From Mermis nigrescens (taxonomy: Eukaryota; Nematoda; Enoplea; Mermithida; Mermithidae), in contig JAVLUZ010000621.1 in assembly GCA_036768485.1 (NCBI GenBank), positions 124,001-188,000 of the forward strand: DNA of 64,000 nt, read 5' to 3'. The number at the start of each line of letters is the position of its first letter. Position 1 is the stretch's first letter. The notes under the pieces were generated by a model. The model was given only the letters and a program-made list of their open reading frames with translations, made no database searches and had not been told where the DNA came from. The position numbers and the translations under genes were made by a program. Below, one piece after another: positions 22,053-34,500 of the stretch.

Positions 22053-22805
22053 TAGAGCTGTGCCGGGGCCGCCTTGCCGGGGCTGGGGCCGGGGCCTGGC
22101 CAGGGCCAATAATAGCGTGCTTTTACCATACTCATAAAAGCATTTACCCTGCCCTACCCCTTATATGTACCTATGCATATACTTGCTTGTAGATATGCAC
22201 GCCAAGCGTTAATATTTGCTCGATTACAAGATATAACAGAACATGGGCATCGGGGATCCAGACCCCCAGAATCCTCATTCTTCCCCCGAAAAAATCCGCT
22301 AGACTCCCCCAGAAATTGATTTTCACAATTTTTTGTTTTTCTGCGGTTTTTTGATGCTAATGGATAGTTTATTGAGAGACGCGAGAAAACTGTGTTTTTT
22401 TTTCGCTCTACCATATATTATCGGGCACTTTTTGACTTTGAAAAATGTTGGACCCCCTAGAATTTTTGAGCTGCCCATGTATGGATTTAACTCCTCTGAC
22501 TTGGATGCGTTTTTCAATGTGCTTTACTTTGCACTTTTTTAGGCTTATTATTCTATTTGTTCTGATAGACGTAGCTGTCTGCTACCAAGCAAGCTGGAAA
22601 TGCTCGTCTATATGAATTGCAATTTAAAATATGTCAATTTTGATTATTAACTAGAAATTTGCACCAATCTGACATAGTGAAATAAAGATTTGAATTAGCA
22701 AGATCTGTGGTTTGCTTGAAATTGAGTTTGAAGGTAAATCTGCCCAAAACATTATCAATTTTCTACATTATTATCAACTCTAACATTGGCCCCGGCACAG
22801 CTCTA
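22053..22805. mobile_element. hAT-like element with GCCGGGGCC words; target duplication 7/8
   Basis: Ends TAGAGCTGTGCCGGGGCC and GGCCCCGGCACAGCTCTA are perfect inverted repeats. Flanks are tttaaaac (22045-22052) and cttaaaac (22806-22813). CCGGGGC words fill the left subterminal region. A family B MITE is nested at 22242-22483. It is non-autonomous. Confidence 0.85.
22242..22483 (-). mobile_element. Family B MITE nested in a hAT-like element
   Basis: From CATGGGCATCGGGG to GCTGCCCATGTATG, with the standard body reversed (GTTTTTCTGCGGTTTTTTGATGC...). No clear duplication at its flanks. Confidence 0.6.
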
Positions 22806-22813
22806 CTTAAAAC

Positions 22814-23262
22814 ATCTTTTTAGATATACTAAGCCTAAGCCTAAGTATAATAGAAGCAAAAACTTAGATTTTTGTATATATTGTCAAGTAAAAACCGAAA
22901 AAGACATGCACGAGAAATATGAAAATTTTTTCAGAATTTTAAACAGCTTTCCGCGCCTTTTTTTCTTCTCCTTCATTGCTATGCTTCCTCACGTAATTTT
23001 AGCCCATATTATTTATTTCTGACAAATGCGTAAGTCCTTGGATTGGAGCTGTTTAATCGTCCCACCCAACACTCACATAGAGAGTTGCCTGCAATTTTGC
23101 AAGTATGGCTCAGATTTCCACCAAATTTTTTTCCGTGCTTCAATTTATCATATGTTCTACCATTTAGCAAAAAAATTTAGGCAAAAAAATTTTGGCATTC
23201 ATATTTGTTTTGCTCCTTTTCTAAAAGTACCATATTCTTTAAGTTTAGCCGGACTTTTCTAA
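22814..23262 (+). other. No gene recognised
   Basis: AT-rich DNA with short hydrophobic frames (22786-23022, 23026-23262) that show no domain. Confidence 0.35.
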
Positions 23263-25716
23263 TAGTGATCAACCGGGGCAACTTTTTTGGCCGGGGCCGG
23301 GGCGGTACCGGGGCTGAAAAAATCCCCGGCCCCGGCCGGGGCCGGGGGCCGGGGCCGGGGGCCGGGGCTGGCCGGGGTCAGACAAGGAAAATATTATTGC
23401 ATGACACATACTTGGGGTAGGCATAGGAAGAGAAATAATGAGCGACTGCTCTATACAGTAGTAAATGGCAAGCGCAAAGTTAGGTGAGCCTTTTCATATC
23501 AAGTTTTATTACTATTTATGTCAGGAAACAAATTTAGTCCAGTGTTTCACTGCCTAAATCATCAATAAATTCTATGTTGCTGCTATGAGCACATTCTATA
23601 TCATTTGAATCTTCGCTACTGCTACTGCTGCTGTAGCGATTGGGCAGAATAGGTATTGTATGTAATAAATGAGATATCACATAGTCCTGATAGGGGTGAG
23701 GGGGTATTATTACCCCCCTCAGGGTCCAAGACACAAGTCACTGTCACACGATTTTTAGTGAAAAGCTTTGAATTTTTTGAACTCAATTTTTCAGTTTGGC
23801 AAAAGTGTACCTAACTATTAGAATTTCACGAAGTGATACAGTATTTTTGAATGAGAGCAAGAGTAAATAGATAAACTATAACCATAAAACATGCATTTAA
23901 TCGCTCAAAAAAAAAAAAAAAAACCCCCCCCCCCTTATGAGGGTTCCTCAGTATATATGTACGTAACGGCTGGAAATCTCGGGTAGGGGGTCCCTCACCC
24001 TTTTAGAAAGAGGAGTTTAGTTGACTCCAATTTTAGATCAAAAATGGTAAAAACACGTAAAAATAGCCAAAAAAGCGCAAATTTTCGAAAAATGGGGGAG
24101 GGTGGTTAAATATTTTCCGACTTTCAAGGAAATTCAGGGCTTCAAAGAGTGGATGGGGGATAACCCAAACCCTGTTACATGTATATCTTTCGGCCATCTT
24201 CAGGGGAAGGGGGTAAGCGGCTTCAGCTCAGGCGCGGATGCGGGGGGAGGGCGGGGGAGGCGTCAAATTTCAAAACCCTTTTTGAAAATTTTTTGGCAGC
24301 AGATATACGTTGAAATGCGCCTAAAATTGAGCTAAAAACGCCAAAACGTCAAAAATTTTTCGGGCGCTTTGCGCCGGAATGACGGTGCTTCGCGCTGTTT
24401 AAGATAATTTAAAGTAATTTTTGCAATTTAGAGACCCAAAAAAGAAGCTGAAATATACTCCCAAACGTCGAACAACTTATTTTTACCACACTAAAATCGT
24501 TACTGTACCATATTATAGCACCCAAAATTTGTGTGTACAAAATGTACAAAGATTTTGGAAAGACAAAAACTGTAAAAAGGTGTAAATTTTTAAAAATTTT
24601 CGTCGCTAGCGCCAAAATGAGTAATTGTTTGTCCTACATATCTTTAAATGGCAGAATTTGCATTTGGAATGGTAAAATGTCAAATTTTTCTGGATTTTTA
24701 GTAATTTTTGTGACAAAAACCCAGAAATTAGCTTAAATACACTACCAAAGATCGAAACCCTGTTTTACCACACTTAAAGTCGCTACTGTACTATTTATAG
24801 TACACAAAAATTTGCATGTACAAAATGTACAAATACTTTTGGATACCATCTTTGTTCATGTACCATTGTACAAAAAACACTGTTGACTGCATGCCGGTCT
24901 CAGGTCACATACTGGTAGTATGCAAAAATGTGTATTTTAAAAATATATTTATTATAATATAGTCACAAAAATTTGTTATTCATTCAAAGACCTTTTCTGA
25001 GATCTTTGCACAAGTACAAAGAAGCTGTACAAAAAAATAGTGTCGGCTAATAATAGTACACCACTTAATTTACTGGTCCCCCAATTTGGATTCCACCCTC
25101 CTCAACCGAGGACCTTGGAAACTATTCGAGACATATTTAGTTTATCAGATCGAACGCAATTCTGCAGCGTAGTTTACATTCGCCTATAATTAACTTCCGT
25201 CCTAATAACTATAACACAAGAAGCGCGTTTTGAAGCAGGCGGTTCCTATTCAATTGAATGTAAAAGTCTTTTTGTAAAAATATTTTTTGAAAAACGTACA
25301 ATTCCCAACTAGAAATAGAATGTATTTGTCAACTCTAGATCTTTTCAGCCACTAGCTATGAATGAATGAGATAAAAGTAGCACTTGGTTTAATAAGTTAA
25401 CGGAGGAATTGAAAACATGCAGATTTTCCGGTACATTCATTCAGTAAAAGCACAGTAGCAAAGTTATAACAAGGACTAAGTAAGTATATGTACATATGGT
25501 CGAATCAGTACAGTTCTCAAAATTAACACTTGCCCATTGATAAATAACTGGCAGTATCACCGCCTGTGTAAAATACTAATTACACTTAATTTTTTTCAGC
25601 GCTGCCCTGGCCATTTGACCTTGCCCCGGCTGGGCTGGGATGCCAAAAAATGGCCGGGGATTGCCAGGGCCGGGGCCGGGCTAAGTCGCCGGGGCAGGGG
25701 CCCCGGTCGATCAATA
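23263..25716. mobile_element. 2.45-kb hAT-like element with CCGGGG arrays at both ends; target duplication 7/8
   Basis: Ends TAGTGATCAACCGGGGC and GCCCCGGTCGATCAATA are inverted. Flanks are ttttctaa (23255-23262) and ctttctaa (25717-25724). GGGGCCGGGG words run for about 110 bp inside the left end, and CCGGGGC/GGCCGGGG words sit inside the right end. The interior holds dispersed repeat D (23690-23930), a family C piece (23957-24187) and hairpin-family units (24340-25060). No transposase is seen. Confidence 0.8.
24340..25060 (-). repeat. Hairpin-family units nested in the hAT element
   Basis: GGGCGCTTTGCGCCGG (24362), GGTGCTTCGCGC (24383), TACTGTACCATATTATAG (24501) and an end TTGTACAAAAAACACTG (24866-24882) are the parts of the 10055-10811 element in reverse. 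A second fragment with ATCTTTGCACAAGTACAAAG follows at about 25002. The left end is missing. Confidence 0.6.
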
Positions 25717-26002
25717 CTTTCTAATATAAAAGTTGAAAAAACAGACGGAAATGAAACTTGAAAATAAAATTTTTTTAAGTGTATTTCAATCAAAGGCTTT
25801 TCCGTGTTTTTTCAACTTTCATGTTAAAGATACCTGCTTGAAATCGCATAAAAACGCTATTTTTTGAAATTGCAAAATGGATTGGATGTATTCGAAAATT
25901 GGGCATTCGTGTAGCTGGTTCACATATGTATTAACATAGTCATATTATAAGGGCGTATGTGTGCGGTCAACATAGCATCTGAGGAAACGAAAGAAAGTTG
26001 CT

Positions 26003-26074
26003 GGCAGTCGGATTCGAAAATCCCGGGCCCCTTGCTCTAAAGTCCAGAACCATAACCAATCGACTAACGCTGGT
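26003..26074 (-). repeat. tRNA-like sequence, minus strand
   Basis: On the minus strand AGTCGATTGGTTATGG (A-box-like), CTGGACTTTAGAGCA (anticodon-arm-like) and GGGATTTTCGAATCC (B-box-like, with one or two extra bases) appear in tRNA order. Probably a tRNA-derived SINE head or pseudogene. Confidence 0.4.
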
Positions 26075-26153
26075 TAATTCCTGATAAAGATTGCAAGGTA
26101 TTCGTGATGTTTTGCTGGTTTACCAGCTGATTAGGCTTAGGCTTAACATCATG

Positions 26154-26298
26154 GACTGACCAAAATATTGGTGCCAGCTTTTAAAATAAGCCTGGAGTAA
26201 TGGGGTGCGACGAGCGGAGCGAGCGAAGCGAGCGACGCGAGTTGCATCCCATTCCTTAGGCTTAGTTTTAAAAGCTGGCACCAACATTTTGGTCAGTC
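26154..26298. mobile_element. Near-perfect 145-bp foldback with GAGCG loop
   Basis: GACTGACCAAAATATTGGTG at 26154 is mirrored by CACCAACATTTTGGTCAGTC at 26298. The arms are nearly 60 bp. The loop is an array of GAGCG/GAGCGA words (26210-26241). A looser relative of the loop appears at 20705-20725 (GGAGCGAGCAGC). Confidence 0.75.
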
Positions 26299-26551
26299 AC
26301 ATGAATCTACTGAAAAATCTGATGGCTGCCTTATTTGTTTTCGACTGACTCCAATCAAAACCAGTTAGGTGGCAGCTTTCTACCGGATACTACTTGCTGT
26401 ATACGCACCTATAACGTGGCTATCTTAATACATATGTGAACCAGCTACACTACTGCCCGAAAATTAAATTCGCCCCAAAAAAAATGAGATTTTAATTGCC
26501 GTAAATTCAAGATTCTTTTAGTACTAAAATTTCAGATATATAAACAAAGCA

Positions 26552-28826
26552 TGATTTTCAAAGGCAAATTATCAAGCAATTGAAGCTTTCTTGGCATCTG
26601 TTGAATGGGAAAAAATTTTTTCGTCTTGTGTAAGTGTTAATTATTTCTACGAGGCTTTTTTGTCCATTCTCAACACAGCTATTTCCGAATTCGTTCCACT
26701 GAAAAAGAAAATGCGCAGAAATCTTCTGCCAAATTCTGTACGAAAAATGCAGGCTACAAAGCGTAAACTTTGGAAAAAAATACAAAATTAATAGGGATGC
26801 TAAAATGTTAGAGAAATGTAAGAAATTGACCAAAAATATAAAAACTTTGATGAATGAACATCTTGCAAATGAGGAAGGAAAGTTACTAAAGTCGAATAAT
26901 TTAAAAACTTTTTCTCTTTTGTAAATGATCGATTAAATAATAAAAAGAAAATTCCATTGTTGAAAAGCAACGGCATCACTATTGTGGATGATTTAGACAA
27001 AGCAAATGCTTTTAATACAAATTTTGCCAACAATTTTGTAAATGACAATAATGTTTTACCTGTATTTCCTGATAAAATTAACCGTAATCATAGTGTTTTT
27101 GCAAATTTGACTTATTTACAATTTTGGATGCTCTAAATCGACTAAAACCTTCATTGTCACTTGGCCCTGATGGCCTGTGTGCATATTTTGTGAAAAAGCT
27201 AAAATTAGTCCTTGTTAGACCTTTGATGTCAATTTTTGAAGTTTCTTACAGGACAGGGTGCATCCCTGACCTGTGGAGGGAAGCTATTGTTGTGCCTATA
27301 CCTAAGAAAGGTGACTTATCATCCATAGAAAACTATCGGCCCTGTCCCTTTGTTGTGTTCTGTGTAAGGTCATGGAATCGATAATTAATATTAGCCTAAC
27401 TACCCATTTAAATGAAAATAATTTGCTTTCTGAAAATCAGTTTGGATTTAGAAAAAATAAATTGTACACTGCAACTTTTAAAGTAAAAATCAGTGGTCCA
27501 AAATCCCATGAAAAATTGCCCAATCGATATTGTTTATATCGATTTTTGTAGAGCTTTTGATACAGTTTCGCATGAAAAACTGCTTATAAAATTAGCTGGC
27601 CTAAATTGGTTAAAATGCTTTTGAGTAATAGATCCCAAAGGGTTAAAGTTGGAGATTCATTGTCTCTTCCGCTCCCTGTTTCCAGTAAGCTACAGGGTAG
27701 CGTTTTAGCCCTACCCTTTTTTTGTTATTCATAAATGATTTATGTGATTTTCAAAGTACCAGCTCAATTTCGCTATTTGCTGATGATGTTAAAATATCTA
27801 ATTCAGTCAATTTTTGACTGCAAAATGATCTAATGCATATTAAGAGGTGTAATATATCTGGCAGCTTAAGATCTCACTCAGCAAATGTTTTGTTTTGCAT
27901 TTAGGAAAATCTAATCCCAAGCACTCTTACGGTATAGATAATTTTGAAATCCCACATGATATATCGGAGGTGAAGGATCTTGGTGTCTTAATAAGTAAAG
28001 ATTTATGTTCTAGAACTCATTGTACAAACATTGTAAAAAAAGGCATGAGAATTGCAAACTTGATTTTACGGAGTTTTGTTTCAAGAGATAAAACTTTGTT
28101 AGTAAAAGCCTTTACAACCTATGTCCGACCAATTTTGGAATAGGCTCATCTGTTTCCTTCTGGAATCCTTATCTGTTATGTGACATAAATAATGTTGAAA
28201 ATGTCCAAAGAAAATTTACCAAACGAATTCTGATAAAACCATCTCCTACGATGCCCGATTAAAGGAATTGGGCTTGGAGAGACTCCTTGAATTACGTAGA
28301 ATGAAAAGTGATTTATCAATGACACGCTCTATAATCAAGGATAATTTGTTACCTGTTGAAGACTTCTTCACATTTAATGTAAACTCAAATCGTGCTGTAA
28401 ATTCTTGCAAACTTTACGTTAACCGTGTAAACAAAAATGTTAGAAAATTTGAATTTTGCAATCGTGTGATTTCTGTTCGGAATTATTTGCCTGATGATAT
28501 CATCTGCTCAGCTAATTCGAACATTTTTACGATAAAATTGAAACAATTGATTTATCCATTTTTCTCGCGGGCGTATCTAAGCGCAGTTATAATTCATTGC
28601 CTGTACGTACCCGCGTGTCTTACATTTACATTACACTACTTTCTTTAATCACTTTATTCGTTTTTTTACAATTAAATACGTGTGTTTGCAATATGTACAT
28701 GAATTTCAATTATGTACTTATATGACATTTGTCTTTTTCCTTATTATTGGTATTGTAATGTGTACGTATATTTTAAATTTGTACGTGTATTTTGTAGACC
28801 GAATAAATCTTTCTTCTTTCTTCTTC
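26552..28826 (+). pseudogene. 5'-truncated CR1/jockey-type LINE, copy 1 (broken ORF2)
   Basis: Nearly identical to 39211-41516 of the fuller copy. It begins in the region just before the reverse transcriptase, runs through the polymerase (LSLGPDGLCAYFVKKL, then the FADDV motif) and the C-terminal domain, and ends in a 3' UTR finishing GAATAAATCTTTCTTC. There are multiple small insertions and deletions, so no long frame survives. Two homopolymer runs (27 kb A run, 27.7 kb T run) are intact here but one base short in copy 2. The high similarity implies recent activity. Confidence 0.9.
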
Positions 28827-28828
28827 TT

Positions 28829-28880
28829 ACTCTCTGTTCGGAATCACCTACCTGATTTTGTAGTTTCTTCCCCTTACTAA
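28829..28880 (+). pseudogene. Remnant of another LINE C-terminus
   Basis: Directly after the tail of copy 1, SVRNHLPDFVVSSPY corresponds to the conserved 'WN-LP-DVV-SP' stretch near the end of CR1-type ORF2. It is a different, older copy; copy 1 inserted next to it or into it. Confidence 0.5.
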
Positions 28881-29033
28881 AATATATTCAAATCTAGGAT
28901 TCATTGATGTCGACTTAACCAAATTTATTAGAGAGCGAGCTTCAATCGTCATTTTTATGACTCGCTCGTCACCTTTTGCTGCACGTTTTTACTCGTATTA
29001 GCCTGTACGTTTTATTACTCTCTTGCATCCTAC

Positions 29034-29205
29034 GTAACTGTCGCGTTTTCTACAATTATTATTTCATTAATCTTGCCATTTTTAAAATTGTATATTTCAC
29101 ACGTTAGTGAAGTTAAATCGAGCCGGCGCAAAATGCCAGGAAATTTTACAGGTTTACTTTTTAAGAACGCGTTTTTGTATACAAAAATGTCTCCACAAAT
29201 GCTAA
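29034..29205 (-). CDS. Candidate internal exon (E2), unidentified minus-strand gene
   Basis: Minus strand, after a long T tract and GAGCTCAG, before GTTAC|GTAGGA. With two leading and two trailing bases it encodes 56 full codons: SICGDIFVYKNAFLKSKPVK, FPGILRRLDLTSLTCEIYNF, KNGKINEIIIVENATV. It looks like a beta-rich folded region. Incoming phase fits E1, outgoing phase fits E3. If the donor is not used the frame stops at once (TAG). No family is recognised. Confidence 0.42.
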
Positions 29206-29288
29206 CTGAGCTCAAAAAAAAAAAATTTTTTTTTTACCTAAATGTTTATTTATCAAATAGACCAAAAAGGAAAAAACAGGTGATTCAC

Positions 29289-29349
29289 CTTTGTAAGTAT
29301 CTAATTGAATGAACGTCCGCGTTAGTCGAAATTCGAAAAAACAGATGTA
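29289..29349 (-). CDS. Candidate exon (E1), unidentified minus-strand gene
   Basis: 61 bases on the minus strand between ATTACTGTAG and ACAAAG|GTGAAT: YICFFEFRLTRTFIQLDTYK plus one base. Phase fits E2, and only a 83-bp intron separates them. The acceptor has a poor pyrimidine tract. The gene's start is not found; it must lie further right. Confidence 0.3.
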
Positions 29350-29559
29350 CTACAGTAATTATTCATAAGAGCGCTTTTCGTTTTTATTTTCATTACTCCT
29401 TAACTTGCGAACGCATTGTTTTGTTATACACAGCTTTTGATTAGATGAAATAATTTTAAGTAGCGTGTTAGCGCGTAAATGAACCCGCGTTACACGATAA
29501 AAATAAAAATATATATTGTACAAAAGGGTGGTCGCAAATGTCATCGATACAATTTCTAC

Positions 29560-30061
29560 CTATTAATATGCTTGAATATTAAAGGCGTGTATCATCAATG
29601 ATAATTCACCAGGTAGGGAATTTCACATTCCTGAATAAACGTAATTGGCTTTGAGGGGAGTATGCACCCATTAGAAGGCCGGATACCCCTCCCTAAAAAT
29701 AAAGAAAATGAAATTTGTCCACTGCAATTTGAAATAGGTACATATGTACTTATGGAAATGCACTACAATAAACATTTTTCCTACGCTTCTTCCTTAGTTT
29801 GAACTGCAGTCTTCATTGGTTTACATACATCATTCGAAATCGATTAAAATAAGTCTAGAGTGGTGTAAAACGTGTCCAACGGCGAGTACATAAGCCGCAA
29901 AAGCCGAGTGATTCGCTATTTACATACAAGTTTATGGAGTCAGATCCGAGCCATCTTGGTCGAAAATTCGAATCGGGGCTGTAATACCCATTAAGCCAAA
30001 ATATGAGTATCGCTGTATTATCCAGTAAAAAATTTTTTGGGACACTATGGCACAGACAGAG
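29560..30061. other. No assigned gene; segment open on both strands
   Basis: 29880-30050 lacks stops for more than 45 codons on both strands and is less AT-rich than its flanks. I find no convincing splice sites and no domain on either strand. 29640-29700 resembles the C-rich part of family B. Confidence 0.3.
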
Positions 30062-30069
30062 ACACTCAC

Positions 30070-30946
30070 TAGTGTTGTAAAAGATATCTTTATCTTTATC
30101 TTTTTAGCAAGATAAAGATAAAGATAAAGATGTCTTTATCTTCTTTATCTTGACGATTTTTTATCTTTATCTTTATCTTTCGGAAAATCACAGGCTATCT
30201 TTATCTTTATCTTTTTGATGGGAATTTTATCTTGCAAAAAAGATAAAGTATGTAAATAAGTTAGCATGTGATCCAAAATGCAGGTTTGACGTGAAATACA
30301 TTTAGACGCATATAAGTTTTATTGTAATACAAGAAAAGAAAAGAAAACGATTGCTTAAACCCTATGGTTCGCGGCCCAAACTAATGCCTATATATCAACC
30401 TAAGTAAGCGGGAGTGATACTGATCTAAGCGGGAGTACTACTACTAGCACCCAAGTTAATCTAAGACCAAGCCTGGGGAACATGGAGAAGTTTGAAAAAT
30501 CAATAACTGTTGCGACTATGTATACTTTGTACAGGCGCATAGAGCAGGGTTTCAATGCTTGTTAAAAGAAAGAAGTGGTCTGCCAGTAATAGTAGTACGT
30601 GGACAATGATACTGCGGGTAAACCCCAAACCAACATTTATGTGTGCTAAATGCCTATCACCTCTTTGATCTAAGGTAAAAATTAGGGCATTCATTTGGCT
30701 GCTTTACATCACCCACGTTTATTGCACTTCACAAACATCATTGTCCTGGGTCCAGACGACCATATTTACATATGTACACTTTATCTTTATCTTTTTGATT
30801 TCTTTATCTTGCAAATTATCTTTATCTTTATCTTTCTTAATTTCTTTATCTTTATCTTTATCTTTATCTTTATCTTCTAGATTTTAAAATTTCAACTTTA
30901 TCTTTATCTTTTATCTCGCTAAAAATGCTTATCTTTTACAACACTA
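30070..30946. mobile_element. hAT-like element with TTTATC hexamer arrays, perfect target duplication
   Basis: Ends TAGTGTTGTAAAAGATA and TATCTTTTACAACACTA (allowing one changed base) are inverted, with acactcac at 30062-30069 and 30947-30954. TTTATC/GATAAA hexamers fill 30085-30250 and 30778-30920, that is, just inside both ends. The middle (about 500 bp) carries AAGCGGGAGT words and a CAGGCGCATAGAGCAGG stretch shared with 43490-43650. No transposase frame. Confidence 0.9.
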
Positions 30947-30953
30947 ACACTCA

Positions 30954-32023
<1,070 letters not shown>

Positions 32024-32024
32024 C

Positions 32025-33390
32025 ACAGGTGGTCCACGTATCTATTCCATGTTTTGTTTTGCTGTTTCTACGCTCAATAGTTGCTGATATAATCGTAAAT
32101 TTAACATATTGTATAGTAAACATTAGAATTTAATTTATTATTATTTTAGGGCGCGCCGACTATTATTTTATATTTTAAAGATAATTGTTCATGGCGTACT
32201 CGATTTTGGAACGAGCAAAAGTTGCTTCATGGTATGAATGGACGGGCAGCTCGGTAATGGTCCAAAGAAAATTTCGAACGACATTTAACCGTGACCCACC
32301 ATCACACCACAGCATTTCTAAATGGCATAAGCTATTAATGGAGACTGGATCAGTACAGGATTTGAAAAGAAATCGAAGTCGTTCCGCTCATTCCGACGAA
32401 AATTCGGCACGAGTGACAGAACATTTCACCGAAAATCCTCATTCTTCTACACGACGTGCGGCTAATGCTCTAATGATAAGTCGCACAACCATTCAAAGAA
32501 TTTTAAAAGGCCTCAAGTGGCACCCTTACAAAGTGCACATTGTACAGAAAATAACCGAGGAAGATAAAGAAAATCGATTAGAATTTGCGCAGGATGAAAT
32601 TGACCGAATGGATCAAAATCCAAAGTATCTCGCGAATTTGCTTTTTCTGACGAGGCACATTTTCATACTGATGGTGGCTTTAATCGTCACAATCATCCTT
32701 ATTGGTCGGGTGAAAATCCACAATGGATCACTGAAAAATCGTTACATTCTCCACGGACGACAGTTTGGGCTGCAATTGGCGATAACGGCCCAATTGGCCC
32801 AATTTTTTTCGATGACAATGTCAATAGCCAAAGTTACCTCCAGATGCTGCAAACCCAATTCTATCCTGAACTGCAAGCTCGTCGTATTGAGAACGATGTG
32901 ATTTTTATGCAAGATGGAGCGCCACCTCATTGGGGAAGAAATGTTCGCGATTGGCTCAATGAAACTTTTCCCCAATCGCTGGATGGGTCGTCGTGGGTCG
33001 CCTTCCATGCCTTGGCCTCCTCGTTCTCCTGATTTAACGCCGTGCGATTTCTTCCTTTGGGGTTTTATCAAGTCAACAGTGTACACAACGCGCCCGATGA
33101 ACATTGAGGAATTAAAAAATCGAATTATTCAAGCTTTCAACGATGTTACAGTCGAAATGCGCCGAAAAGTTTTGCTCGAATATCGCGAACGTTTGTTCAA
33201 GGTTTTAGAAAATGGTGGTGATCGTGTAGAAGTCTACCATTCGTGAACATAGAGTTTGTCGATTTGAAAATTTACAGAATAAAATTTTAACGTCTGCTTT
33301 ATAATCTGGCATAGTTTTATCTTGTTTGAATGAAAATTGTTGTTGTTCTATGAAAAACAAAGTATGGAATAGATACGTGGGCCACCCTGT
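32025..33390 (+). mobile_element. Mariner-superfamily (DD41D-like) transposon
   Basis: Inverted ends ACAGGTGGTCCACGTATCTA (left) and, inverted, ACAGGGTGGCCCACGTATCT (right) bound a single transposase gene. The right end is followed by the expected TA (33390-33391); the left neighbour is CA, probably a mutated TA. About 1.37 kb, the usual size for the superfamily. Confidence 0.85.
32191..33246 (+). pseudogene. DD41D-type mariner transposase, two frameshifts
   Basis: The N-terminal helix-turn-helix pair is intact (MAYSILERAKVASWYEWTGS; TIQRILKGLKWHPYKVHI). At about 32641 a T run is one base short, and the first catalytic block (SDEAHF) continues in the next frame, as does the second (MQDGAPPHW). 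Near 32975 the frame returns, giving WPPRSPDLTPCDFFLWG with the third catalytic Asp. Roughly 43 residues separate the last two Asp, two more than DD41D relatives, because of a small insertion before WPPRSPD. The enzyme would cut and paste at TA, but this copy cannot make an intact protein. Confidence 0.9.
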
Positions 33391-33414
33391 ACATCTATTT
33401 TCTAATGCCGATAG

Positions 33415-33432
33415 ATAACTTCGTATAGCATA
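33415..33432 (+). other. 18-bp identity with the loxP recombination site
   Basis: ATAACTTCGTATAGCATA equals one 13-bp loxP arm plus the first 5 bp of its spacer (from memory of phage P1 loxP). The second arm is absent. It sits 24 bp outside the right end of the mariner relic. Confidence 0.6.
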
Positions 33433-33719
33433 TTGTTTGATCAGATTTTTCTTATCAGAGGTTTTGACTCGTCTTAATAAATAATTATTTTTATTATCAT
33501 AAATGCACTATTCTTATACTTCAGTAGAATGATGACAATTTTTCAATATAGTATAATCGTTGAAATCTTGGCTGCGAGTTGAGTTGGTGCAATGGCTGAC
33601 GTATCTGTTCTCGCATAGGATTTGAATAAAGAATAGTGGCTAAGTCTTCTGAATACTAACTTTTTTCATTTATTTAATTCTTTGGCAAAACCATACACTT
33701 CATTTGACTTATTTATCTC

Positions 33720-34500
33720 TTTAGGTTCTTCAGATCACACATTTTTTGTTTTTGAATTTCGCCTCAGTTCTCGAATGGGAGTGTAAAGAGTGAAAATCTG
33801 GGTGAAAAGACATATTTTGGTCGAGTTTTCGACTTGTTTATGTCTGCCAACAACTCCGGTTATGAGTTTTGAGAAATTTTTCGTGACGCAAATGTACTAC
33901 GGATCATAAGCTTTCTTCTGCTTACCAGCAAACTTTTCTACAATTAATACGCAGTTAGTAACAGGGGTTTTACTACACTCTAGTGGATGAGTAAAACAGA
34001 TTTTGTCCAAGATTTCTCTGCCAACTTTTTCGGTTATGAGTTGGGATGAATTGAATAAAATAAAATGAAGCAACTTCTAAGAGCTACACGTCGAAGCAAG
34101 CCGCGTTTAAAAAACGTAATATTCAGTTGTTTATGGGGTGTAAAGTTCGAAATCTGAGGTGTAAAATGGGCGAAAGAATAGGTTTTTCTCGTATTTTGAT
34201 TGGTAAATCATATTAAATATTTTGCGAAACATAAGTTTGCGACATAAAAACGTACAACAATCAAAGCGGCTACAAATTGCCCGAACCGAATTTATTTACA
34301 CTCAAAGGGGCATTAAAATACGTGTTTGTCCATTTTTTTTGTTCGCCACTTTCTGTTCAGAAGTCGGGCTAGGTCGAATTGGATAAAAATGAAGTAATTT
34401 ATAAGGGGTACGCGTCACAGCAAATTGCGTTTGTTTACATCAATATTTAGCTTTTTCGAGTGTGTAAAGTCAAAAAAATGTGGGAGTTAAACGTGTTTCT
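33720..34500. repeat. Diverged tandem units of about 320 bp
   Basis: The order GTGTAAAG, TCTGCCAA.., GGTTATGAG, GAATTG.ATAAAA..AATGAAG, TACRCGTC..AGCAA is seen starting near 33780, 34015 and 34340. It is non-coding. Confidence 0.45.

Larger units (their letters stand above)
25901..26458. mobile_element. 558-bp element with long inverted ends, 7-bp target duplication
   Basis: 25901-25975 (GGGCATTCGTGTAGCTGGTT...) and 26390-26458 are inverted copies. gaaaatt flanks both sides (25894-25900 and 26459-26465). The interior contains a tRNA-like piece and a second foldback. The class is uncertain: 7-8 bp duplications fit hAT or P-type elements. Confidence 0.75.

Noticed and set aside
23287..23487. 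Gly/Ala/Pro-rich open frame
   Set aside because: It is the CCGGGG word array at a hAT element end, open in several frames because of composition.
24102..24335. Frame in the family C piece near 24.1 kb
   Set aside because: Lies within non-coding MITE sequence shared with other copies in which the frame is broken.
29359..29544. Minus-strand 61-codon frame upstream of exon E1
   Set aside because: No acceptor at its start, and both possible donors give a phase that does not fit E1.
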